Shown here: one piece after another, positions 24,111 through 32,291 of the stretch
Numbering within the stretch: position 1 is the stretch's first letter
Layout: each line of letters opens with the position of its first letter
Assembly (NCBI RefSeq): GCF_012275445.1
Contig: NZ_JAAZQK010000016.1
Span: forward strand, 62,001 to 126,000
Direction of reading: 5' to 3'
DNA: 64,000 nucleotides
Source: Rhizobacter sp. SG703
GTDB taxonomy: Bacteria > Pseudomonadota > Gammaproteobacteria > Burkholderiales > Burkholderiaceae_C
Notes under the pieces: generated by a model
What the model saw: the letters and a program-made list of their open reading frames with translations, nothing else
The model's database searches: none
What the model was told of the DNA's origin: nothing
Made by a program: the position numbers and the translations under genes

Positions 24111-24758
24111 TTATATTTCCAGCAACATTCGCATATCGGCCTCATACGCTTCCAAAGATCGCCATTCGAGAAGTGCCGTGACATTGTTCGCAAAGCTGAC
24201 TATGCTTTTAGTGCCGAGATGAAATGCTGGATCTACGACAGGTCCCGTACTTCCCTTTCCGTAGCCGTGGTTGACAGCCAAGCGGCGGAACACCTCTACA
24301 TTTGGCTCTCTAAGGTTTTGATCTTCGAAGTGTGTATGTTGGTTGCGTGCAGCATAGACTACGAGACCAAGTGGAATCCCGCGTACCAGCCTACCGGTGC
24401 AAAACGGAACTGGTTTGGAGTGAGGTTTTACGAAAGATACCCAGTCTTGAGGGATATGGCTATTCTTCGAATAGCACTCGATGGCCTTGGCTGCGAGCTG
24501 GAGAACCGCACCACATAGCGTGGCTTGTGCAAAACTCTCGCCGATATATTGCTTCTGTGCATCAAGCGCAGCTTGAATCGCCGATCGTCTTTCTGCATAC
24601 CAAGCGTCGTACTGCCTCTGAAAGTCTTCCTCGCTGGTGTGCGAAGTGACAAAGGTTGTGGAGTGATCGCGCAACAACGCGAGGTAGGCGTCAATTCCTT
24701 CAAAAAGCCGTTGGGCTGCACTTCTTGTTTTGTCGAGGTATTGAGCGGCGTTCTGCAT
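24111..24758 (-). CDS. Unknown 215-aa cargo protein with RNQHxH motif
   Basis: A helical N-terminus (about 1-90, QYLDKTRSAAQRLFEGIDAY) is followed by a domain with GRLVRGIPLGLVVYAARNQH, THFED. Arg and closely spaced His in a helix recall HEPN RNase active sites, though spacing is atypical. The C-terminus is LEWRSLEAYEADMRMLLEI. A/T-rich, leftward, first of three cargo genes on this strand by transcription order. Function unknown. Confidence 0.6.
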   Translation of the reverse strand: MQNAAQYLDKTRSAAQRLFEGIDAYLALLRDHSTTFVTSHTSEEDFQRQYDAWYAERRSAIQAALDAQKQYIGESFAQATLCGAVLQLAAKAIECYSKNSHIPQDWVSFVKPHSKPVPFCTGRLVRGIPLGLVVYAARNQHTHFEDQNLREPNVEVFRRLAVNHGYGKGSTGPVVDPAFHLGTKSIVSFANNVTALLEWRSLEAYEADMRMLLEI

Positions 24759-25240
24759 TCTGGAAACCTGGCGTATTGTAAGACGATTGGCGTACGCGCA
24801 TCAGAGCAAGGCGCCACCAGGCGGGACCTTCTATTTAATGCCCAAGTACGACATGTTGTGTCTCCTACTGCTGCTGAGCCAAGGCGAAAAACTTGCGAGC
24901 CGCAGCGTCAGAAGCCTACGTGGAAGTGGCCGTTCGTGTACGACCGGTTATTGCCGACTGTGCCTTTTCGGCAGTCGCCCTGCAAGCGGTCAAACGACGC
25001 AGCCGGCCTGATCGGCGACCGGCTGCTCGCAGGCGATGCGCTGAACAAACACTGCCAGCCAGGAGCAGCCAGTCGATCTTGTGCCGAACGCCGGACCTCC
25101 AATTCGAGCGTACCTCACTGGGTGATCGTTCGGGCTTTCGGCAGTCCCATAGTTGCCATGCACGGTGATCAAGACGCGGATTCGATTTGGTTCCTGAATC
25201 ACGTCCGTTTGAGCGCATCATCGAGCGAGACCGCACTACG
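24759..25240. other. Divergent intergenic region between cargo genes
   Basis: About 480 bp between divergent genes. Several overlapping short frames occur on both strands but none has a ribosome site or recognisable domain. It should hold promoters for the leftward 215-aa gene and the rightward paralog pair; no clear consensus promoter was found. Confidence 0.5.
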
Positions 25241-25756
25241 ATGGCCGCTATTCTGATGATCCACCACTCGTCACACCACATGCGGTACCACAAGCACGAC
25301 ATCGCGAAGGCACAGCTTGAAACCGCCGTGTCGATCATTCTGAATGGGCAGGACAGGTCTTCCGCGATCACGCTTGCTGGCGCAGCGAGTGGGATCCTTG
25401 ATACGCTTGTCAAGCGAGCCGGAAGGGAGACCTTTGTCGACTATGCGAGGCGGGTGCACGAAGCACAGGTCGGATTCACACCGAAGCGCAAGTCGTATGC
25501 GCATCACATCGACAAAAAGTTGGGCGTAATTGCCCACAAACATCTTGCGCAAGACGACCCTGAAACCATAGACCTCGATCTTGAGAGGATGGCTATCGAC
25601 GCTGTCTCTCGAGCGATCCAGGACTACGTCTCACTGAATGGACAAGAAGAACCCTTCGTTAAGGCATTCCTTCAATACGCGTGGACCCACTCGGATGGCG
25701 AGAAGATGATGGAGACGTACAACGCGCAGCCGAATCGATTGAAGCCGAAAACATGA
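25241..25756 (+). CDS. Unknown cargo protein, upstream member of a paralogous pair
   Basis: 171 aa from ATG 25241; a TTG at 25187 or ATG at 25280 are alternative starts, the last aligning best with its paralog. It shares with the next gene the pattern IAKAQLETAVSIILNGQDRS, SAITLAGAASGILDTLVKRA. Then SYAHHIDKKLG and acidic, helical segments. All-helical, soluble, no catalytic motif recognised. Its stop overlaps the paralog's start by 4 bp, so the two are coexpressed and may form a heteromer. Confidence 0.65.
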   Translation: MAAILMIHHSSHHMRYHKHDIAKAQLETAVSIILNGQDRSSAITLAGAASGILDTLVKRAGRETFVDYARRVHEAQVGFTPKRKSYAHHIDKKLGVIAHKHLAQDDPETIDLDLERMAIDAVSRAIQDYVSLNGQEEPFVKAFLQYAWTHSDGEKMMETYNAQPNRLKPKT

Positions 25757-26229
25757 AGACGTACACGCGCCTTCAGATTGCGGAGAACCAGCTACGGGCT
25801 GCGATGGGCTTGTTCATGACCGGTCGAGATCGATTCTCTGTGATCACGCTTGCAGGTGCTGCCGATGTAATCCTGACTCAGCTCTCCATCAAAGCGGGCA
25901 ACGAGCCTTTCACCGCTGAGTTGCTAGCGAAGCACATTGCTGAAGGCGGTGAGGTTGAGACGCGGGAAACGCACGGCAAGAAGGTCAACGACATCTTGTA
26001 CATCAACCACTGCAAACACATGGACGATGATGAAGATGGCTATGTTGAGCTGGACAACGTTGAAGAGGCCGCCCTTGGTGCAATCCTTAAAGCAGTAGCC
26101 AACTACGTCCACATCGAGGGCTTCCAGAAGGACCTCGTCCAAGCGTTTCGCATCTGGGGCAAAGAGAACCTCGACCCGAGAAAGTACAACTTCGATTTCG
26201 ATCCGAACTGGAAGAAGGCTGACACCTGA
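25753..26229 (+). CDS. Unknown cargo protein, downstream member of a paralogous pair
   Basis: 158 aa starting MKTYTRLQIAENQLRAAMGL. Alignable with the preceding protein over most of its length (DRFSVITLAGAADVILTQLS against DRSSAITLAGAASGILDTLV), with a shared His/Asp region (INHCKHMDDDEDGY) and helical C-terminus. Translationally coupled by an ATGA overlap. Tandem diverged copies suggest subunits of one complex. Function unknown. Confidence 0.68.
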   Translation: MKTYTRLQIAENQLRAAMGLFMTGRDRFSVITLAGAADVILTQLSIKAGNEPFTAELLAKHIAEGGEVETRETHGKKVNDILYINHCKHMDDDEDGYVELDNVEEAALGAILKAVANYVHIEGFQKDLVQAFRIWGKENLDPRKYNFDFDPNWKKADT

Positions 26230-26601
26230 CCGCGGTCGGGTCCCAAACGCTGCCGGACTGGCTCCAGGGGAAAGAGACCGCTCTTTACGTGGTCCAGCGG
26301 CAGCAACGGTCGATTGCTCCGCATCGCTGCTCACGGCACCAGCCATTCGAAGGTCAGCACTGGTGTCGCGCCGGTGTCCGCTCGGCCGTGACTGAGCAGA
26401 TCCAGCCAGGTGCGCGACGACGGTCTCCGTTCAGTCCGAGCTGTCGTTCGGCCGCCGGAATTGACCGACCGGCCCACACCTAATATCCAGTGGTTTTTTG
26501 GCGGCTTTCCGGGCCATCGTTGGGCAATGAGCGCTCAGAAGTATTTGGAGCGAGGGGAGCGAGACGCCCGAGAACACACGCTTGGCGGCCACTTTCGACC
26601 G
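26230..26601. other. Noncoding right end of the prophage
   Basis: GC-rich, no credible frame. It separates the paralog pair from the tRNA-Asn remnant. A T-run GTGGTTTTTTGG lies near 26490. Confidence 0.5.
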
Positions 26602-26700
26602 CCGACTGTTAATCCGTAGGTCCCTGGTTCGAGCCCAGGTCGAGGAGCCAGTATTGACGGGGCCCGCAGCGATGCGGGCCCTTTGCCATTGGGCGCCGAT
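26602..26700 (+). repeat. attR of the prophage: 3' tRNA-Asn remnant plus terminator
   Basis: 99-bp sequence nearly identical to 33551-33650. It begins CCGACTGTTAATCCGTAGG, the anticodon arm (GTT) of tRNA-Asn, runs through the T arm and ends in CGAGGAGCCA (26641-26650). The matching 5' half of a tRNA is absent upstream, so this is not an intact gene. Just after it, GGGCCCGC...GCGGGCCC followed by TTT (about 26659-26683) forms the tRNA's rho-independent terminator. Integration into a tRNA 3' end leaves exactly such a copy at the far side of the element. Confidence 0.85.
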
Positions 26701-26730
26701 ATGAGACGTTTATGAGACGGCGTCTCATAT
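26699..26730. repeat. ATGAGACG repeats, probable integrase arm sites of the second element
   Basis: The octamer ATGAGACG occurs at 26701 and 26712 and inverted (CGTCTCAT) at 26721, giving the inverted repeat ATATGAGACG / CGTCTCATAT. It starts exactly where the attachment repeat ends. Clustered short repeats next to a core site are typical integrase arm-binding sites. This cluster is absent after the other repeat copy (33650 onward), consistent with marking the left end of the second element. Confidence 0.5.
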
Positions 26731-26789
26731 CCAGTAGTCCGGCGCCTCAGTCGTTCGTGCCACCTTCATGCGCTTGGGCGCTGTCGCGG

Positions 26790-27278
26790 GTGACTGATGG
26801 AAACGACGAGACTCCCGTGCTTCCTCGCGAGAACGTGGTGATCAGCGTGGCGGGCGCGTCGCCCCAGCAGATCGAACGGGCGCACGCTGCCGTTCACGCG
26901 ATGTTCGAGGCCGCCGAGGTCTCACCTGCTTTCGCGGCCCGGTCCGCGCACAAACTGGAGAGCTGGGACCGCGCGGGATTTCCTCCAGAGCAGATGCCCT
27001 CCAATGTGGAGTTCGACGCCGCGCAGTTGTGGTTGGGCATTCCCGACTGCGTCATCGAGTCCGTCTTTGGGTCGGAGCGGCCCGCCAACGCCTCATCGCT
27101 GGTCGACGTTTTCCTGGCGCCTGTGGATCGCACGCTCCACCAGTGGTTGACCTGGCGATGCACACGCGCCGTGAGAACGGAGACGCCTAGAACAGGTCTG
27201 CCTGCGGATCAGGCGTTGCAGCCGGAGGTGCCTTGGGTCGGGACGCTCACTCGACCTTCGGCATCGGCGTCGCCCTGA
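26790..27278 (+). CDS. Hypothetical protein at the left end of the second element
   Basis: 162 aa from GTG 26790; the frame is open back to ATG 26712, which lies within the arm-site repeats. Composition looks coding (VVISVAGASPQQIERAHAAV, SNVEFDAAQLWLGIPDCVIE). No domain recognised. It is followed in the same frame, after its stop, by an IS256-type remnant. Low confidence that it is intact. Confidence 0.35.
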   Translation: MTDGNDETPVLPRENVVISVAGASPQQIERAHAAVHAMFEAAEVSPAFAARSAHKLESWDRAGFPPEQMPSNVEFDAAQLWLGIPDCVIESVFGSERPANASSLVDVFLAPVDRTLHQWLTWRCTRAVRTETPRTGLPADQALQPEVPWVGTLTRPSASASP

Positions 27279-27323
27279 TCTGCTCAGCAGGCCACTGACG
27301 AATCAACTGCTCCGCCTCCGCCG

Positions 27324-27530
27324 GCGAGCGTCAACAGCCAGCTGCGCAAGATCATCAAGACGCGCGGGCACTTCCCCAGCGACGACGCGGCCACCAAGTT
27401 GATCTGGCTGGCGTTGCGCAACATCACGGCCGACTGGGGCCGCGCAGCCAAGGAGTGGCGCCCCGCGATGAACCAGTTCGCCGTGGTCTGCGAGGAGCGA
27501 TTCACTCTGCCGGCGCACGGCAGTCGATAG
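27324..27530 (+). pseudogene. IS256-family transposase C-terminal remnant
   Basis: About 68 codons that match the conserved end of mutator/IS256 transposases: VNSQLRKIIKTRGHFPSDDA, ATKLIWLALRNITADWG, EWRPAMNQFAVVCEERF. The catalytic DDE region and N-terminus are missing; no start or inverted repeat is visible. An old insertion whose remainder, perhaps together with the element's integrase, has been lost. Confidence 0.8.
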
Positions 27531-27817
27531 GCGGGTCAGCCAACAATCCATTCCATCTCAACCGCCTCGCACACAGAAATCCGGACAGGCCCGCTCCCTC
27601 GGGAGCGACGGGCCGCCCGGAAGCCGCCGAGTCCGTCGTCTCTCCGCAAACCCTGTGTGCGTTAGCAAACAGACTGCAGCGCCGATAGCTGCCATGGTCG
27701 GGTATCGGCGGCGCCAATGTGACATCGCACGCCGAGCTACGTATGCGTCAAGGGGTGCAGCCGCAGACCACCCCACCGTCCTCCCCTGTTTCCCTCCCAT
27801 CGAAAAGGAGTCCCTTC

Positions 27818-28198
27818 ATGAGACTCATGCATGTGCATCGCCTGTCGTTTCCGCAGGCCCCCCGTTCCATCGTCCTGGCCGGGCTGATGGTCCTCGTTGT
27901 CGGCGGCTGCGCCACCGCACCGCCTCCGACCGAGCAACTGGCCAGCGCCAAGGCCGCTGTCGACAGCGCGGCCGTCGACGGCGCGCCGGCATATGCGCCC
28001 ACGGAGACGCGCCTGGCCACCGACAAGCTTGCCGCTGCGCAGAAGGCCGCGGCGACGAAGGACTACGTGCTCGCGAGGCAACTGGCAGAAGAGAGCCAGC
28101 TCGATGCCCAGCTCTCGGTGCGCAAGATGCAGACCGCCAAGTCCAGCAAGGCAGCCGATGAGGCTCGCAAGGCCGCAACCACCGGAGGTACCCAATGA
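27818..28198 (+). CDS. DUF4398 lipoprotein
   Basis: 126 aa from ATG 27818 with a strong AAGGAG site. Lipoprotein signal peptide: hydrophobic IVLAGLMVLVVGGC with lipobox cysteine at about residue 31. The mature part is Ala-rich and helical, with the DUF4398 pattern (APTETRLATDKLAAAQKAAA, YVLARQLAEESQLDAQL). Coupled to the next gene through ATGA. DUF4398 proteins accompany OmpA-like lipoproteins in cell-envelope stress clusters; exact role unknown. Confidence 0.85.
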   Translation: MRLMHVHRLSFPQAPRSIVLAGLMVLVVGGCATAPPPTEQLASAKAAVDSAAVDGAPAYAPTETRLATDKLAAAQKAAATKDYVLARQLAEESQLDAQLSVRKMQTAKSSKAADEARKAATTGGTQ

Positions 28199-29052
28199 AC
28201 ACGCTTTCGATCTTCACCGTCACCGCACTGTCTGCCGCGCTGATGGCCTGCGGCACCGTGCCTCAGCCCAACGCCGGCCTCGACCGCGCCCACGCCAGCT
28301 ACGAGATGCTGCAAGGCGATCCGAAGGCCGTTGAGTACGCAGGGCCGGAGATGACACAGGCGCGCGAAGCTCTCGCAGCTGGCGACGCGGCCCGCGCGCG
28401 CGGCGACACCCTGCGCAGCGTCGACCATTTCGCTTACTTGGCCCAGCAGCGCGTGGCCATCGCGCGCGAGGCCGCGAACGCCAAGACCTGGGACAAGGCT
28501 GCCGCCGATGCGAAGGCAGGCAGCGTCAGCGACAAAGCGGCGCGCGATGTCGCCGCGGCCCGCACAGCGACCCAGGCAAAGGGCGCGGAACTGGCTGTCG
28601 CCACCGCTGGCGCGCAGCAGGACAAGGAGCGTGCAGCCGAGTTGGAGGTGCAGCTGAAGGCCCTGGGCTCCAAGCAGACCGACCGCGGCGACGTGATCAC
28701 ACTGGGCGACGTGCTGTTCGATTCCAACCGCGCGCAGTTGCGCGCTGGTGGCGTCCGCGACATGGGCAAGCTGGTCGAGTTCATGAAGAACCACCCGAAG
28801 CGCACCGCGATGATCGAGGGGTTCACTGACAGCCAGGGGACCGAACGTGGCAACGCCGACCTGTCGACGCGCCGTGCTGAAACCTTGCGCATGGCCTTGA
28901 TCGACCAGGGCGTCATGGCCGACCGGCTGCGCACGCGCGGCTACGGCGAACTCCACCCAGTCGCCAGCAACGACAGCGCCGCTGGCCGGCAGATGAACCG
29001 CCGCGTCGAGATCATTCTTTCGGATGAGAACGGCGTGTCCAAGCCGCGCTGA
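28195..29052 (+). CDS. OmpA-family outer-membrane lipoprotein
   Basis: 285 aa. Lipobox ALMAC at about residues 15-19; helical DUF4398-like N-terminal half (TQAREALAAGDAARARGDTL); C-terminal OmpA peptidoglycan-binding domain from about 165: FDSNRAQLRAGG, EGFTDSQGTERGNADLSTRR, ADRLRTRGYGELHPVASN, NRRVEIIL. It should tether the outer membrane to peptidoglycan. Overlaps the DUF4398 gene by 4 bp. Confidence 0.9.
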   Translation: MNTLSIFTVTALSAALMACGTVPQPNAGLDRAHASYEMLQGDPKAVEYAGPEMTQAREALAAGDAARARGDTLRSVDHFAYLAQQRVAIAREAANAKTWDKAAADAKAGSVSDKAARDVAAARTATQAKGAELAVATAGAQQDKERAAELEVQLKALGSKQTDRGDVITLGDVLFDSNRAQLRAGGVRDMGKLVEFMKNHPKRTAMIEGFTDSQGTERGNADLSTRRAETLRMALIDQGVMADRLRTRGYGELHPVASNDSAAGRQMNRRVEIILSDENGVSKPR

Positions 29053-29067
29053 GACCAGGAGGCCACC

Positions 29068-29208
29068 ATGTCCAAAGAACGCAAGCACGGCAACAAGGAA
29101 GTGAAGAAGCCCAAGCAGGCGCAGGCACCGGTGGCGAAGCCGGGAACGCCAGCGCAGGCGATTCCGGCGATTGCGCCGGCGACACCGGATCGCCAGCGCA
29201 AGCGGTGA
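29068..29208 (+). CDS. Small basic protein (46 aa)
   Basis: ATG 29068 after an ideal AGGAGG. Product MSKERKHGNKEVKKPKQAQA... is Lys/Ala/Pro-rich and ends RQRKR. Probably disordered. Third gene of the lipoprotein operon, 15 bp after the OmpA-like gene; similar small basic ORFs often accompany such operons. Function unknown. Confidence 0.65.
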   Translation: MSKERKHGNKEVKKPKQAQAPVAKPGTPAQAIPAIAPATPDRQRKR

Positions 29209-29931
29209 TCAGGCCGCGTCGATCGCCGGCCCCGGTGCACGGCCGATCGACAGGCCGTAGATGCGCCGGTCTGCGAGGTAGCAGCTGCAGGCTGCTGCCT
29301 CCAGGCCGGCCCGGTTCACCACCCGCAACTCGCCACGGTGGTATTCAATCAGGCCTCCGGCCTGCAGAACGCCCGCCGCGGCCGTCACGCCGACGCGTCG
29401 CACGCCCAGCATGTAGGCCAGGAACTCGTGGGTCATGTGGAAGTGGTCGCACTGCGCACGATCCTGGCTCATCAGCAGCCAACGCGCCAGGCGCGGGCCG
29501 ATCTGGTGGAATCGCAGGCAAGCGGCCGAGCCGGCCAGTTGCGCCATCAGCACGTTGACGTAGCGGGCCAGACTGCGCTGAAGCGCGGCGCTGCGTGCCA
29601 ACTCGCGTCGGAACGGCGAGACGGCGATACGAAAGGCCGTGCCCGGTCCTTGGACCACCGCGTGCAGCGGAGCGACCGGCACGCCCAGCGCCACATGCAC
29701 CCCCAGCATGCCCTCGCGGCCTACCATGCCGACCTCCAGCCCGGGGTGGTCGTCTACCCGAGAGATCAGCGATACGAAACCATCCATCGGGAAATAGACG
29801 TGACGCGTTGGCTCGCCCGCCTGGCTGAGAACCTCGGCGAGCGTCACGTCGACCGCCCCTCCCGCAGCGAGCAGGCGTTGGCGGTCTGTGCGCGGAAGCA
29901 GTTCGATCAGGCCGTTCTCGATGTTTTTCAT
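29209..29931 (-). CDS. Crp/Fnr-family transcription regulator (1)
   Basis: 240 aa. N-terminal cyclic-nucleotide-binding-like beta-roll (RHVYFPMDGFVSLISRVDDH, EVGMVGREGMLGVHVALGVP) and C-terminal HTH (MTHEFLAYMLGVRRVGVTAA). No FNR-type cysteine cluster. Convergent with the lipoprotein operon, the stop codons separated by a base or less. Paralogous with the next regulator, which reads in the same direction. Confidence 0.88.
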   Translation of the reverse strand: MKNIENGLIELLPRTDRQRLLAAGGAVDVTLAEVLSQAGEPTRHVYFPMDGFVSLISRVDDHPGLEVGMVGREGMLGVHVALGVPVAPLHAVVQGPGTAFRIAVSPFRRELARSAALQRSLARYVNVLMAQLAGSAACLRFHQIGPRLARWLLMSQDRAQCDHFHMTHEFLAYMLGVRRVGVTAAAGVLQAGGLIEYHRGELRVVNRAGLEAAACSCYLADRRIYGLSIGRAPGPAIDAA

Positions 29932-29992
29932 GGCGCAAGCAGTCTGGGGCCTGCGCGGCCGCGTCACCGTCTGCCAGCGCACACAAGATTGC

Positions 29993-30709
29993 TCAGCGGG
30001 CCATCCGTTCGGGCAGCAGCCGGTCGTATTCCTTCTTCACGACCGCATAGCATTCGCAGGTGCGCTGCTCCAGGCCCGGCCGATCGAGCACCGTGATGCG
30101 CCCGCGTGCATAACTGATCAGTCCGGCCTTTTGCAGCTTCAGCGCAGCCTCGGTAACGCCTTCGCGGCGCACGCCCAGCATGTTGGCGATCAGTTCCTGC
30201 GTCATCACCAGCTCGGCGCTGCTCAAGCGATCCAGGCTCAGCAGCAGCCAACGGCACAACTGTTGATCGAGCGAGTGGTGGCGGTTGCACACCGCCGTCT
30301 GCGCCATCTGGGTGATCAGCGCCTGCGTGTAGCGCAGCAGCAGGTGCAGCACCGGCGCGCGGTTGAACTCGTCCTTGATCGTCGACGCCTTGAGCCGAAA
30401 GCCGGAACCGGCGCTTTGCACCACGGCGCGGCTCGGCGTCGATTCACCGCCCATGAACAGCGAGATCCCGACGATGCCCTCGTTGCCTACCACGGCGATC
30501 TCGGCCGACGAGCCGTTCTCCATCACGTACAGCAGGGAGACGATGGCGGTGGTCGGGAAGTAGACGTGACTGAGGGTGCGCCCGGGCTCGTAGAGCACCT
30601 GCCCCAGCGGCAACTCCACCCACTCAAGCTGGGGAAGCCAGCGCTGCCACTCTCCGTCGGGCAGCGCAGCGAGCAGCTGGTTCTGCTTCGGATCGGGGGA
30701 AAGAACCAT
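29993..30709 (-). CDS. Crp/Fnr-family transcription regulator (2)
   Basis: 238 aa from ATG 30709 (GGAG 11 bp upstream). Same layout as its neighbour: cNMP-like domain (YEPGRTLSHVYFPTTAIVSL, EIAVVGNEGIVGISLFMGGE) and HTH (MTQELIANMLGVRREGVTEA). A perfect 18-bp palindrome, 30806-30823, lies about 100 bp upstream and is a plausible autoregulatory site. Sits 61 bp upstream of the first Crp gene, probably one transcript. Confidence 0.88.
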   Translation of the reverse strand: MVLSPDPKQNQLLAALPDGEWQRWLPQLEWVELPLGQVLYEPGRTLSHVYFPTTAIVSLLYVMENGSSAEIAVVGNEGIVGISLFMGGESTPSRAVVQSAGSGFRLKASTIKDEFNRAPVLHLLLRYTQALITQMAQTAVCNRHHSLDQQLCRWLLLSLDRLSSAELVMTQELIANMLGVRREGVTEAALKLQKAGLISYARGRITVLDRPGLEQRTCECYAVVKKEYDRLLPERMAR

Positions 30710-30805
30710 GTAGCAAAGCTCCGTCAAATTGTCGGAGCCGGCAAGGAACGCGTGCCTTCCCAAGCCATCGATGATGGCAACTATAGACTCTCGGCGGCGG
30801 CCAGT

Positions 30806-30823
30806 ATGTTCGCTAGCGAACAT
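30806..30823. promoter_or_regulatory. 18-bp perfect palindrome, putative Crp-type operator
   Basis: ATGTTCGCTAGCGAACAT is self-complementary throughout. Its core TGTTCGC-NN-GCGAACA recurs at 32120-32135 upstream of the histidine kinase. Dimeric regulators such as the adjacent Crp/Fnr proteins bind sites of this type; the specific regulator is an inference. Confidence 0.55.
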
Positions 30824-31138
30824 TCGGTGAAGGGCCTGCGGATTGACAGCCCGGCCCTCGCCGTCAGGCTGACATTGGGGTGGTCCGCCTCTCGAAATGA
30901 CCGCACACATCGATCAGGGCGGCGAGTCCAGTCAGTTCGGAGAGTCGTCCCTTGGACCGCCGTTGTGTAGGACGCAGACTTCGCTGTTGCGTCTGCTACC
31001 GCACAGATTACTTTCGCTGGAAGGTGCAACCTTGAACTCCGATGGCGGCCCCGGCCTCTCGGCCTTCGAATCCCGGTGCGCAAAGCTGGGCCAAGTTCGG
31101 GGGCCACCATTGACGATGGCTTCTCCGATCTGAGGTAC
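30824..31138. other. Intergenic region, no gene seen
   Basis: About 315 bp between the palindrome and the next rightward gene. Frames on both strands lack ribosome sites and domains. Confidence 0.5.
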
Positions 31139-31504
31139 ATGACACCGCTCGAACTTCGGCGTGACATGCGGCAAGCCGTCAAGACAATTGACAGCCGATC
31201 TTCATCCGCGCGCAAACACTTTGAGAACTATCTCCACGGGCTGTGGACGATTGTGGATAGCGAGCGAAGAGAACCTGATGCCTGGGAGGCTGTGCATGTC
31301 TGTGCCGCAATTGACGCAGCTGAGATCGGTGCTTACGCGTTGGCGTCGGACTTTGTCGATCTGGCAATGGCCCCTGTGCACGAACGCGTACCTGAGTGGC
31401 AAGGTTGGCGAAACGAAACAACTCTGACGCAATTCAAGACGGCAATTGACAGGTTGACTCAGCTGCCTGAAGCCGCACCTTCTGCGGGCAAGTGGCGGCG
31501 CTGA
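31139..31504 (+). CDS. Hypothetical 121-aa protein
   Basis: ATG 31139 with TGAGGT upstream; a longer GTG start at 31076 is possible. Mostly helical: MTPLELRRDMRQAVKTIDSR, HVCAAIDAAEIGAYALASDF. Somewhat A/T-richer than chromosomal genes. No family recognised. Confidence 0.55.
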   Translation: MTPLELRRDMRQAVKTIDSRSSSARKHFENYLHGLWTIVDSERREPDAWEAVHVCAAIDAAEIGAYALASDFVDLAMAPVHERVPEWQGWRNETTLTQFKTAIDRLTQLPEAAPSAGKWRR

Positions 31505-31776
31505 GGTCTCTTTACCCAGACCCGAAGCCCTGCTCGCCAGGGATGAGTTGATCAATTGAATGTCTGGAGCCGACAGTTTCTCTGCGATCGCAGTGCATCG
31601 CGACGAGCGTGCGTTTGCGCCGGCTTCGAACGATTGGCGAGCCCGTCTTGACCTTCGGCATCAACAGGGGCCTCTTGGCGATCGCAAGGTTCGCTTGTGC
31701 ACGCCGTCGGCCATCGCGGCGATGTCATCGCGGATGAGCCCGTCGGCTTGCGCCTGGACGATCTCTTCTCGCTTGG

Positions 31777-32019
31777 CTACGTTCGTGTAGCCCGAGTCGC
31801 CGCGGCCTGTCGCATGCCTTTGTTGCGACCGGCCCCGACAAGACGTGCAAAATTGGCCGCATCGTGCAGGTTGTCGTACAGGATGCAAGCGAAACGATAC
31901 GCGCCGTCCTCGAAGCGTATGCCCAGCGAGGCCATCAACGGCAGATCGTCCGCCCTGGGGGGTGCGGCGACCACTGGCGGCTCGGTCTCGACCGGCTGCA
32001 ATCGGTGCTTCCTGACCAT
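31777..32019 (-). CDS. Hypothetical 80-aa protein, possibly frameshifted
   Basis: ATG 32019 follows GGAAGGG. Plausible protein pattern: ASLGIRFEDGAYRFACILYD followed by NLHDAANFARLVGAGRNKG. Another frame just downstream (about 31661-31790, minus strand) reads NVAKREEIVQAQADGLIRDD and also looks coding, so the original gene may have been longer and broken by a frameshift near 31790. Function unknown. Confidence 0.5.
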   Translation of the reverse strand: MVRKHRLQPVETEPPVVAAPPRADDLPLMASLGIRFEDGAYRFACILYDNLHDAANFARLVGAGRNKGMRQAAATRATRT

Positions 32020-32119
32020 GGTGTGCCCTTCCGCGTTCGGAGTACAGCGGCACGTTAGCCACGGGTCGACAGAGCGTCTGTGCGGTAAGCAACGTTGCGA
32101 CAGTCCAGCAAGGCCCCTG

Positions 32120-32135
32120 TGTTCGCCAGCGAACA
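32120..32135. promoter_or_regulatory. Second TGTTCGC-NN-GCGAACA palindrome
   Basis: TGTTCGCCAGCGAACA matches the arms of the palindrome at 30806-30823. It lies between the leftward 80-aa gene (start 32019) and the rightward histidine kinase (start 32292), where it could control either. Confidence 0.5.
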
Positions 32136-32291
32136 GACCGGGCCGGGACGGCCCGGCAGAATCGCTGACGGAGCGCTCCCCATCTCAAAAACGGAAGCCT
32201 TCGCATTCCGAGGGTGGCGATTCGTCTCCTCGAAGGGGCGACAGGACTTCCCGCCTGATCCACATGCGCTCCGTATCGGAAGGACGCTGCA

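Noticed and set aside
26602-26650. Intact tRNA-Asn gene
   Set aside because: The acceptor and D-arm half is missing upstream; only the 3' half is present, with a mismatch in the anticodon stem, so it was called an attachment-site remnant.
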